NCBI GenBank assembly: GCA_022826685.1
Contig: JAJDUL010000021.1
Span: forward strand, 1 to 48,813
Length of the DNA: 48,813 nt
Source: Gemmatimonadota bacterium
GTDB lineage: Bacteria; Gemmatimonadota; Gemmatimonadetes; Palauibacterales; Palauibacteraceae
Direction of reading: 5' to 3'
The translations under genes were made by a program, and so were the position numbers. Positions 1 to 7,608 of this stretch are shown here, piece after piece (position 1 is the stretch's first letter; every line of letters begins with the position of its first letter). Under the pieces are notes generated by a model. The model was given only the letters and a program-made list of their open reading frames with translations. It was not told the origin of the DNA and did not search any database.

Positions 1-2
1 CG

Positions 3-173
3 CTCAACGTGCCGGGCTCGCTTCCCTACCACGCGAGCCAGTTGCTCGGCCGCAACCTGTCCGCGCTCGTGAAGCCGATGTTCGGGGAGGACGGGGTCGC
101 GGTGGACCTGGAGGACGATGTGATCGGACCCTGCTGCGTGACGCACGCGGGAGAGGTCCGGTTCGGCGCGTGA
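3..173 (+). CDS. pntAA: NAD(P) transhydrogenase subunit alpha part 1, C-terminal fragment
   Basis: Only the last 56 codons of this gene lie in the window, so the start is missing. The readable tail contains the LPYHASQLLGRN segment and a closing CCVTHAGEVRF stretch, which resemble the end of the soluble NAD(H)-binding alpha-1 subunit of split transhydrogenases. This subunit moves hydride from NADH to NADP+ together with PntB, driven by the proton gradient. The gene is followed by pntAB and pntB on the same strand, which confirms the call. The fragment was read directly from the left edge of the window. Confidence 0.85.
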   Translation, partial: LNVPGSLPYHASQLLGRNLSALVKPMFGEDGVAVDLEDDVIGPCCVTHAGEVRFGA

Positions 174-240
174 CGGAGCCCGGGGCGGGCGCCTGACGCG
201 CACATGACGACGGAGCCCGGGGCGGTCGACCCCGGGCGGA
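173..240 (+). promoter_or_regulatory. 16-bp direct repeat and GC hairpin between pntAA and pntAB
   Basis: The 16-base word acggagcccggggcgg occurs twice, at 173-188 and 210-225. The second copy begins a perfect 7-bp stem, 216-222 pairing with 230-236, with a 7-base loop. It sits 26 bases before the pntAB start. It may tune the ratio of the two alpha subunits, or it may be a chance product of high GC; no regulator is implied. Confidence 0.3.
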
Positions 241-262
241 ACTCAACGACGAGGCCTGGCCG

Positions 263-556
263 ATGGAAGGAACGCTCCTGATCGGACTGTATGTGTTCGT
301 GCTCGCGATGTTCGTCGGGTTCGAACTCATCACGAAGGTGCCGCCCACGCTGCACACGCCGCTCATGTCGGGATCGAACGCGATCTCCGGGATCTCGATC
401 GTGGGCGCGCTGCTCGTGATCGGACGCGCCGGAGACGCGCACCTCATGCGGTGGATCGGGCTGGCGGCGCTGATCCTCGCCACGATCAACGTCGTCGGCG
501 GCTTTCTCGTCACCGACCGCATGCTCCAGATGTTCAAGAGCAAGGACGCGAGCTGA
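263..556 (+). CDS. pntAB: NAD(P) transhydrogenase subunit alpha part 2 (membrane)
   Basis: This 97-residue protein is the small membrane part of the split alpha subunit. Three hydrophobic helices are visible: about residues 4-21, 37-54 and 63-84. The segment TPLMSGSNAISGI between the first two is characteristic of PntAB/PntA membrane domains, and TINVVGGFLVTDRML matches the conserved C-terminal helix. With PntB it forms the transmembrane proton channel of the inner-membrane transhydrogenase. The ATG at 263 follows the pntAA stop by 89 bases, a gap that holds a repeat and hairpin; pntB begins four bases after its stop. Confidence 0.95.
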   Translation: MEGTLLIGLYVFVLAMFVGFELITKVPPTLHTPLMSGSNAISGISIVGALLVIGRAGDAHLMRWIGLAALILATINVVGGFLVTDRMLQMFKSKDAS

Positions 557-559
557 GCG

Positions 560-1966
560 ATGGAAATGTCAGGATTCTCGACGATCATCCCGCTCGCCTA
601 CCTGGCGTCCGCCGTCCTCTTCATCCTCGGGATCAAGCGACTCAGCCATCCGGAGACGGCGGCGGGCGGCAACCGACTCGCCGCGATCGGCATGCTGCTC
701 GCGGTGATCGCGACGCTGCTGGAGAGCGGTCTGGACTACACGTGGATCATCGTCGGCGTCGCCGTCGGCGGGCTGATCGGCGCGGTCATGGCCCGGACGG
801 TGAAGATGACCGCCATGCCGGAGATGGTCGCGGTCTTCAACGGCTTCGGCGGGGCCGCGTCAGGTCTCGTCGCGGTCGGGGAGTACCTGCGCGTCGCAGG
901 GAGCGCGGGGGGGGCGGAGACGCTCGCCATCGACTCCGGGGTGTCGATCATGGCCGGGACGCTGATCGGCGCCGTCACCTTCTCCGGCAGCATGATCGCG
1001 TTCGGGAAGCTGCAGGGGTTCGTGACCGGCAACGCGATCTCGAACCCGCTCGTGAAGTTCTCCGCCGGCATCCTCCTGGGCTTCGCCGTGGTGCTGGCCG
1101 TCTACCTCGTCGGCTTCGAGTCGAACCTCGTCTTCTACTGGAGTCTGATCGCGGCCGCCCTCATCCTCGGCGTCCTCTTCGTGATCCCGATCGGGGGCGC
1201 GGACATGCCGGTCGTGGTGGCGCTGCTCAACTCCTACTCGGGGCTCGCGGCGGCGTCGGCCGGGTTCGTGCTTGAAAACAATGCGCTCATCATTTCCGGC
1301 GCGCTGGTCGGGGCGTCGGGACTCATCCTCACCGGCATCATGTGCCGCGCGATGAACCGCTCGCTCGCGAACGTCCTGTTCAGCGCTTTCGGGACGACGG
1401 CGGCGACGGCGGGGCGCGCGGCGGACGGCGACCGGGTGGCGACGCCGATCGAGGCCGAGGACTCCGCCATGGTCCTGGGCTACGCCTCGCAGGTCATCTT
1501 CGTCCCCGGCTACGGTCTCGCGGTGGCGCAGGCGCAGCACCGGGTGCGCGAACTGGCGGACCTGCTGACGGAGCGCGGCGTCTCGGTGCGCTACTGCGTG
1601 CACCCGGTGGCGGGGCGAATGCCCGGCCACATGAACGTCCTCCTCGCCGAGGCGAACGTGCCGTACGAGCAACTCTGCGAGCCCGAGGACGTGAACCCGG
1701 ACATGGAGAACATCGATGTCGCCGTGGTCGTGGGGGCGAACGACGTCGTGAACCCGCTCGCGCGCGACGACCCCTCGAGCCCGATCGGAGGCATGCCGAT
1801 CATCGAGACGGACCGCGCGAAGACGTGCATCGTCATCAAGCGCTCGCTCTCGGTGGGCTACGCGGGCATCGACAACCCGCTTTTCTACCTGCGGAACAAC
1901 CGCATGTTCTTCGGCGACGCCTCCGACGCCCTCGCCAGCATCACCGAAGAAGTGAAGCAACTCTGA
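560..1966 (+). CDS. pntB: NAD(P) transhydrogenase subunit beta
   Basis: A 468-residue subunit of usual family length. The N-terminal half is a set of membrane helices forming the proton channel with PntAB. The C-terminal roughly 180 residues are the NADP(H)-binding domain: VIFVPGYGLAVAQAQH is the signature nucleotide-binding loop, and HPVAGRMPGHMNVLLAEA and VVVGANDVVNP are typical of the dIII domain. The enzyme makes NADPH for biosynthesis and redox defence. The start ATG lies three bases after the pntAB stop, so the three genes form one operon. A 12-base perfect palindrome (cggaccggtccg, 1971-1982) follows the stop but has no T tract. Confidence 0.96.
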   Translation: MEMSGFSTIIPLAYLASAVLFILGIKRLSHPETAAGGNRLAAIGMLLAVIATLLESGLDYTWIIVGVAVGGLIGAVMARTVKMTAMPEMVAVFNGFGGAASGLVAVGEYLRVAGSAGGAETLAIDSGVSIMAGTLIGAVTFSGSMIAFGKLQGFVTGNAISNPLVKFSAGILLGFAVVLAVYLVGFESNLVFYWSLIAAALILGVLFVIPIGGADMPVVVALLNSYSGLAAASAGFVLENNALIISGALVGASGLILTGIMCRAMNRSLANVLFSAFGTTAATAGRAADGDRVATPIEAEDSAMVLGYASQVIFVPGYGLAVAQAQHRVRELADLLTERGVSVRYCVHPVAGRMPGHMNVLLAEANVPYEQLCEPEDVNPDMENIDVAVVVGANDVVNPLARDDPSSPIGGMPIIETDRAKTCIVIKRSLSVGYAGIDNPLFYLRNNRMFFGDASDALASITEEVKQL

Positions 1967-2000
1967 TGCTCGGACCGGTCCGCATCACTATCTCAGGATC

Positions 2001-3299
2001 GTGACGGTCGATCGGCGGGGGTTTGTAATGCGGACGGGGGCGGGGGCGGCGGGTCTCACGATCGGCCTCTCGGGGTGCGGGACGGGGACGGGGGACGGCG
2101 GGCAGGTCGGGGGCGCGGAAGAGTGGCCAGTCGATCCGGACGCGCTCGAAGCGCGCTATCGCGACAACATCTATACACGCCTTCTCGGCGTCCGGCCGCA
2201 CCTTCCGGCGCACGAGCACGTCTCGAGGCTGGGCGGCGGGCGCATGGACGCCGAGGTCATCGCGGCGATGGCCGAGGCGAACGAGTTCTTCGTCGACATG
2301 AACGAGTTGCTCGAGGCGGCGGGGGCGCGGATCGTGGAGCAGCTCGGGACGGAGGCCGCGCTCGTCACGGCGGGTGGGTTCTCGGCCATGGTGCTGGGGG
2401 CCGCGGGCTGCCTGACCGGCACGGATCCGGAGCGGGTCCACGCCCTTCCACTCCCCACATGGCCGCGGCGCGAGTGTTTGATCCAGACGCCGCACCGGTT
2501 CGGGTACGACCGGGCGTACCGGGACGCGGGGATGACGATCGTCGAAGCGGAGACGCGGGACGACTTCCGCGCCGCGCTCTCGGAGCGGACGGCGATGATC
2601 GCCGCCCTCGCGACGGCGGAACGCCAGACGATGTTCGCGCCTCCGGCCCCGGTGGACTGGGCGCCGGCACCCGGACCCGAGGTCATGACCGTGCGCGAGC
2701 AGATCGAGATGGGGCGCGCGGCGGGGGTCCCCGTGCTCGTGGACATGGCTTCGGACCTCCCGACCGGGGTGGGTCTCGTGGAGTTCGTCGCGGCGGGGGC
2801 CGATCTGATCGTGATCAGCGGCGGCAAGGGGATCGGAGGCCCGCAGTCGTCCGGCATCCTCGCCGGGCGGGCGGACCTCGTCGAAGCGGCCCGTCTGAAC
2901 GCCTCGCCGAACGATGGCATCGGCCGGGGCATGAAGGTGGGGAAGGAGGAGATCGTCGGCCTCCTGGTCGCCCTGGACCGCTACGTGGCGCGCGACGTCG
3001 AGTCGTGGGTCGCGGGCTGGTCCGACATGGCCCGTCGCATCGCCGCGGATCTCGCCGACGTCCCCGGCCTCACCGCCGAGGTCGTGACGAACACGGCGGG
3101 CTACGAGGACGTGGAACTGACCTGGGACCCCGACGTCATCCCCCTCACGACCGACGAAGCGAAGGCCGGACTCATGGCCGGGGAGCCCCGCCTCGCCTAC
3201 CTGATGACGGTCCGCACCCGCCTCCTCCGCGAAGGCGAGGACACCCTCGTGATCCGCCGCCTGCGCGACTTCTTCACCGAAGCTGGGAGCGGCGCGTGA
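2001..3299 (+). CDS. Tat-exported lipoprotein with SelA-like PLP-dependent enzyme fold
   Basis: The 432-residue product starts at a GTG. Residues 4-10 (DRRGFVM) match a twin-arginine export motif, followed by a hydrophobic stretch and a lipobox LSGC ending at Cys26, so export by Tat and lipid anchoring are predicted. The rest resembles the L-seryl-tRNA(Sec) selenium transferase/aminotransferase V superfamily. VLVDMASDLP is the cofactor-aspartate region, and ISGGKGIGGPQSSG carries the likely Schiff-base lysine, Lys276. Related non-selenium members act as ammonia-lyases or transaminases on sugar acids or amino acids; the substrate here is unknown. A true SelA role is unlikely because the protein looks exported and no selenocysteine genes are nearby. 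It stands between pntB and the BNR protein, transcribed in the same direction. Confidence 0.75.
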   Translation: MTVDRRGFVMRTGAGAAGLTIGLSGCGTGTGDGGQVGGAEEWPVDPDALEARYRDNIYTRLLGVRPHLPAHEHVSRLGGGRMDAEVIAAMAEANEFFVDMNELLEAAGARIVEQLGTEAALVTAGGFSAMVLGAAGCLTGTDPERVHALPLPTWPRRECLIQTPHRFGYDRAYRDAGMTIVEAETRDDFRAALSERTAMIAALATAERQTMFAPPAPVDWAPAPGPEVMTVREQIEMGRAAGVPVLVDMASDLPTGVGLVEFVAAGADLIVISGGKGIGGPQSSGILAGRADLVEAARLNASPNDGIGRGMKVGKEEIVGLLVALDRYVARDVESWVAGWSDMARRIAADLADVPGLTAEVVTNTAGYEDVELTWDPDVIPLTTDEAKAGLMAGEPRLAYLMTVRTRLLREGEDTLVIRRLRDFFTEAGSGA

Positions 3300-3344
3300 G
3301 GTAGCGATCCGGTGCCGCCCGCCCGGCGTGATTGTCGCGGCACC

Positions 3345-3360
3345 CTTGGATAATCTAGGT
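3345..3360 (+). promoter_or_regulatory. Possible -10 element upstream of the BNR exoprotein gene
   Basis: A GATAAT hexamer at 3349-3354 stands out in otherwise GC-rich sequence, about 100 bases before the next start codon. I see no good -35 box at standard spacing, so this is tentative. Confidence 0.25.
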
Positions 3361-3452
3361 TGGCGCTCCCGCGGCTTCTGACCGGCAGCGGCCGTCGGTT
3401 CCGCGGGTCCGCGACCGGATCCATTTGCCGCCGTAACAGGAGCGAGAGCCCC

Positions 3453-6400
3453 ATGCGCAAGCTGGCCATCCTCACGCCGACCACGTTCACCCTCGCCGCA
3501 GCCGTCTTCGTCGCGGCGAACCTCGCCGTCGCGCCCTCGGCGCTCGAAGCCCAGGAGGCGGTGGTGTTCGACTCCGCCGACGTGGCGGGTCTCGGTTTCC
3601 GCTCGATCGGGCCGCCCCGGGGAGGCCGGAGCACCGCCGTGGCGGGGATCACCGAGCAGCCGCTCACCTACTTCATGGGGGCGACCGGCGGCGGTGTGTG
3701 GCGCACGGACGACGCCGGACTCAACTGGCGCAATATCTCCGACGGCTACATCGGGACCGGCGCCATCGGGTCGATCGACGTGGCGGACAGCGACGCGAAC
3801 GTCATCTACGTGGGCACGGGCTCGTCCTGCATCCGCGGCAACATCTCGAAGGGAATCGGCATCTACCGCAGCACCAATGGCGGCGACTCGTGGACCCACA
3901 TCGGGCTCCCGAACTCGGGCCAGATCGGCGACATCAAGGTCCACCCGCACGACGCCGACATCGCCTTCGTGGCGGCGCTCGGCGACCCGTTCGGCCCCAA
4001 CCCGGAGCGCGGCGTGTTCCGCACGACGGACGGCGGCGACACGTGGGACCACGTCCTCGCGATCTCCGATTCCACGGGCGCCGTGGACCTCGCGATCAAC
4101 CCGTCGAATCCGCGCATCCTCTTCGCCTCGGCGTGGCGGGCCGAGCGCAAGCCCTGGACCGCGACCTCGGGTTCGGAGGAGTCCGGCGTCTTCCGGTCGA
4201 CCGATGGCGGGGACACGTGGAACCGGCTCGAAGGCGGGCTCCCCACCGGCCTCGTCGGCAAGTCGGCCGTCACCGTCTCCCGCGCCAACCCCGACCGGGT
4301 GTGGGTGCTCATCGAGGCGTCCGACGACCGGGGCGGCGTCTACCGCTCCGAGGACGGCGGCGACACCTGGCGGCGGGTGAACAGCGACCGCGGACTCCTG
4401 CAGCGGGCGTGGTACTACACCCACATCTACGCGGACCCGGTGGATGAGAACACGGTCTACGCCCTCAACGTGGGCTACAACAAGTCGGTCGACGGGGGCG
4501 TGACGTGGCGGAGCTACGGCGTCCCGCACGGGGATGTGCACGACCTCTGGATCAACTACGAGGACCCCGACTTCCAGGTCGTGGCGAACGACGGCGGCGG
4601 GCAGGTGACGACGACCGGCGCGGAGAGCTGGTCCACCTACTACAACCAGGTCACGGCCGAAATGTACCGGGTGTTCGTCGACAACCAGTTCCCCTACCGC
4701 GTGTACGGCTCGCAGCAGGACAACTCCACGATCATGGTGCCGAGCCGCGGCATGCCGGCGGTGCAGGCGCCGCAGCACTGGGCCGCGGTCGGGGGCTGCG
4801 AGAGCGGCCACATCGCGATCGACCCGCGGAACCCCAACGTGACGTACGCGGGCTGCTACGGCGGCAGCATCAACCGGGTGGACCGCGAGACGGGCGACGT
4901 GCGACAGATGCTCCTCTATCCGCAGCTCCAGCTGGGGCAGGCGCCGAAGACGATGAAGCACCGCTTCCAGTGGAACGCGCCGATCCGGATCTCCCCGCAC
5001 AACCCCGACGTCATCTATCACACGTCCCAGTTCGTGAACCGGACATCGGACGCCGGATACTCGTGGGAGACGATCAGCCCCGACCTCACGCGCAACGACA
5101 CGACGAAGATGTTGCACGCGGGCGGGCGCATCACGTGGGACAACACCGGGGTGGAGATGTACGGGACGGTCTTCGCCTTCGAGGAGTCGCCGCACGAGGC
5201 GGGCGTCCTGTGGGCGGGCTCGGACGACGGCCTCATCCACGTGTCGCGGGACGACGGGGAGAGCTGGATGAACGTGACTCCGGGCGATCTGCCGGAGTTC
5301 TCGACGGTCAACATGATCGACCTTTCGGCGCACGGCCCGGGGCGGGCGCACGTCGCCGTCTACCGCTACCGGATGCAGGACGTCACGCCGTACATGTGGC
5401 GCACGGACGACTACGGGGAGAGCTGGACCCGCCTCTCGGCGAACGGGATCGAACCCGGACACTTCGTGCGCGTCGTGCGGGAGGACCCCGTGCGGGAGGG
5501 CCTCCTCTACGCCGGCACCGAGTTCGGGCTCTACGTGAGCTTCGACGGCGGCGACACCTGGCAGCGCTTCCAGCAGAACCTGCCGATCACGCCGATCACG
5601 GACATGCAGGTGCACGAGGGCGACCTCGTCATGGGGACGCAGGGCCGCTCGTTCTGGATCCTCGACGACGTGACACCGCTGCGGACGATGTCGGCGGCGA
5701 CGCTGGCGTCCGACGTCCACCTCTACACGCCGCGCGATGCGGTGCGCGCGCAGGGCGTCTTCCCCAGCGGGGCGTCGATCTACTTCGCGCTCGGCGAGGG
5801 GATGGAAGAGACGATCGACCTCGAGATCGTGGATGGGGGGGGAGAGGTCGTGCGGGTCTACTCCTCGAATCCCGGTTCGTGGGACGATGAGGCGAAGGCC
5901 GCGATCGGGCGCCCGTCGAGCTGGTCGCCGGACCGCCTGCAGACGAGCGCGGGCATGAACCGGATGGTGTGGAATCTCCAGGGAGAGGGGCCCGACCTGG
6001 TGCAGGGCGCCCGGATCTGGGGCTTCACGGGGCGCGTGCCCGCCGTGCCCGGGCGCTACGAGGTGCGCCTGACGGCGGGCGAGGCGACGCAGACGCAGCC
6101 GCTGGCGGTCCACATCGATCCGCGGGTGGCCGACCAGGTGACGGTCGCGGATCTGCGGCAGCAGCACGACCTGATGATCCGGGTGCGCGGTCTTCTGCAG
6201 CAGTCGCACGACGCCGTGCGCGAGGCGCGGTCGATCCGGTCGCAGATGAGCGACATCGCGGAGTCCGTGGAAGAGGCCGGCTACGGCGATGACTTCACCG
6301 AGATGGCGGACGCCGCAGGCGAGAAGCTCACGGACGTGGAGGAGGAACTCTTCCAGACGCGGAACCGCTCGGGGCAGGACATGCTCAACTTCCCGCCCAT

Positions 6401-6626
6401 GCTCGACAACGAGATCGCCAACCTGTACGGCTACATTGCGTCGACCTACGACCGCCCGAACGCGGTGGCGGCGGTCCGCGCCGACGAACTCGAGGAGGAA
6501 CTCGGCGGGTGGCTGGGCACGCTCCAGCAGATCATCGACACGGACGTGGCCGAGTTCAACAACCGTCTGCGCGAGGCCGGAGTACCGGGCGTGATCGTGC
6601 GCACCCCGCCGCGCGCCACCAGCTGA
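3453..6626 (+). CDS. Secreted BNR/Asp-box beta-propeller protein (VPS10/sortilin-type repeats)
   Basis: The product is 1057 residues from the ATG at 3453, chosen because AGGAGCGAG precedes it and because it begins a clean signal peptide (MRKLAIL, then a hydrophobic Ala/Val run ending near ALEAQE). At least nine Asp-box repeats are visible, such as STNGGDSWTH, TTDGGDTWDH, STDGGDTWNR, SEDGGDTWRR, SRDDGESWMN and SFDGGDTWQR. These build one or two beta-propellers. The last 250 residues form a beta-rich segment (WNLQGEGPDL) and then a helical region from about residue 900. Such 1000-residue exported BNR proteins are common in Gemmatimonadota and Acidobacteriota and are often called glycosyl hydrolase, but no catalytic residues can be assigned here. 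Its likely place is the periplasm or cell surface. Confidence 0.85.
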   Translation: MRKLAILTPTTFTLAAAVFVAANLAVAPSALEAQEAVVFDSADVAGLGFRSIGPPRGGRSTAVAGITEQPLTYFMGATGGGVWRTDDAGLNWRNISDGYIGTGAIGSIDVADSDANVIYVGTGSSCIRGNISKGIGIYRSTNGGDSWTHIGLPNSGQIGDIKVHPHDADIAFVAALGDPFGPNPERGVFRTTDGGDTWDHVLAISDSTGAVDLAINPSNPRILFASAWRAERKPWTATSGSEESGVFRSTDGGDTWNRLEGGLPTGLVGKSAVTVSRANPDRVWVLIEASDDRGGVYRSEDGGDTWRRVNSDRGLLQRAWYYTHIYADPVDENTVYALNVGYNKSVDGGVTWRSYGVPHGDVHDLWINYEDPDFQVVANDGGGQVTTTGAESWSTYYNQVTAEMYRVFVDNQFPYRVYGSQQDNSTIMVPSRGMPAVQAPQHWAAVGGCESGHIAIDPRNPNVTYAGCYGGSINRVDRETGDVRQMLLYPQLQLGQAPKTMKHRFQWNAPIRISPHNPDVIYHTSQFVNRTSDAGYSWETISPDLTRNDTTKMLHAGGRITWDNTGVEMYGTVFAFEESPHEAGVLWAGSDDGLIHVSRDDGESWMNVTPGDLPEFSTVNMIDLSAHGPGRAHVAVYRYRMQDVTPYMWRTDDYGESWTRLSANGIEPGHFVRVVREDPVREGLLYAGTEFGLYVSFDGGDTWQRFQQNLPITPITDMQVHEGDLVMGTQGRSFWILDDVTPLRTMSAATLASDVHLYTPRDAVRAQGVFPSGASIYFALGEGMEETIDLEIVDGGGEVVRVYSSNPGSWDDEAKAAIGRPSSWSPDRLQTSAGMNRMVWNLQGEGPDLVQGARIWGFTGRVPAVPGRYEVRLTAGEATQTQPLAVHIDPRVADQVTVADLRQQHDLMIRVRGLLQQSHDAVREARSIRSQMSDIAESVEEAGYGDDFTEMADAAGEKLTDVEEELFQTRNRSGQDMLNFPPMLDNEIANLYGYIASTYDRPNAVAAVRADELEEELGGWLGTLQQIIDTDVAEFNNRLREAGVPGVIVRTPPRATS

Positions 6627-6645
6627 TCGGCGCAGGCGGCGCCTC

Positions 6646-7608
6646 TTGGGCGGGACCGACGTTTCAATAGACGCCCTCGCCCGCCGCTGCTTCGAGCGGG
6701 AGGCGAGGGCGGCCGAGCGCGAACTCGATGCGGAGGCGGCGCGGGCGCGGACCAAGGCCAGGGACACCCGGCCGGTCGCGCCTTGGGTCGTCCCGCTCGT
6801 CCTCGTCGGGTCGTGTTACGCGGGCGTCGTCACCGGCGGGCCGGGGATGTTCGGAGTTCTGGGCGTCGCGGCGGTGATCTGGGCGCTGAACGGGGTCGGC
6901 AAGGCCCGGCCCGCCCGGCAGAGGCGGTCCGCGATCCGGAAGGAGGCGGAGGACGGAATCGTCGCCTACCGGCGGGGCGAGCCCTGGGCCGTGCTTCGTG
7001 TGCACGAGTTCGCGGTGACGGAGTTCCGGGAGCGAATCCAGGCGCACCGCGAGCGGACGATGGGAAGGGGCTCGGAGTGGGGACGGGCGCGGTCGGAACT
7101 CACCCAGGCGGCGGATGAGGCGCAGCGTTCCGCCGCGTACTGGCGCGAACGTCTTCGCGGCGAACCGGAGAGCGAACTCGCGCGGACACAGGGCCGGGTC
7201 GCGGACCGACTCGAAGCGAAGCTCGGGGAGGCTCTGGGGAAGCTCGACGCGCGGGCGGCGGCGCTCCGCAAGTTCTATAATGATTGCGACGCCCGGCTGG
7301 CGGTCATGGACCGCTGCAACCGGGACATCGAGGAGTCGCAGCGCCTCGAGGAGTTGTCGGGCAAGGCCGATGTCGTCATCGCCGAGGCCGAGGGCACGAT
7401 CCAGGCGCTCGCGCTGCAGTTCGTCGCGGAGGCCCGGAACATCGCGGAGGCGCTCGGAGGGGTCGCCACGGTGGGTGTCAAGTCGCTCGCAGGGGAAGCA
7501 CCGGTGGACAACATCGAGTACCTCGCGGACCACATCATCGAGAGTTCCGACCGGGAGCGGTCGGCGATCGAGGATCTGGAGCGCCAGCTGTCGCACACGG
7601 CCCAATGA
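6646..7608 (+). CDS. Hypothetical membrane/coiled-coil protein coupled to the LRR-metzincin gene
   Basis: The 320-residue product starts at a TTG 19 bases after the previous stop. It has an Ala/Arg-rich helical N-terminus, a hydrophobic hairpin at about residues 44-82 (two membrane segments around VTGGPGMFG), then a long charged helical region likely to form coiled coils to the C-terminus. I recognise no family. Its stop overlaps the next start in an ATGA, so translation of the protease is coupled to it and the two probably act together. The last 132 codons are duplicated downstream at 10393-10788 with 23 base differences but only five amino-acid changes. Confidence 0.7.
   Translation: MGGTDVSIDALARRCFEREARAAERELDAEAARARTKARDTRPVAPWVVPLVLVGSCYAGVVTGGPGMFGVLGVAAVIWALNGVGKARPARQRRSAIRKEAEDGIVAYRRGEPWAVLRVHEFAVTEFRERIQAHRERTMGRGSEWGRARSELTQAADEAQRSAAYWRERLRGEPESELARTQGRVADRLEAKLGEALGKLDARAAALRKFYNDCDARLAVMDRCNRDIEESQRLEELSGKADVVIAEAEGTIQALALQFVAEARNIAEALGGVATVGVKSLAGEAPVDNIEYLADHIIESSDRERSAIEDLERQLSHTAQ

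Noticed and set aside
3360..3452. A longer N-terminus for the BNR protein from 3360
   Set aside because: It would put a basic, non-hydrophobic stretch ahead of a good signal peptide, and ATG 3453 has its own ribosome site.
1941..6767. A 1608-codon open frame on the minus strand, antisense to the PLP-enzyme and BNR genes
   Set aside because: It is Arg/His-rich with no domain, and mirrors the third-position GC bias of the real plus-strand genes. Several other long antisense frames (for example at 20650-23139 and 25799-27862) were dropped for the same reason.
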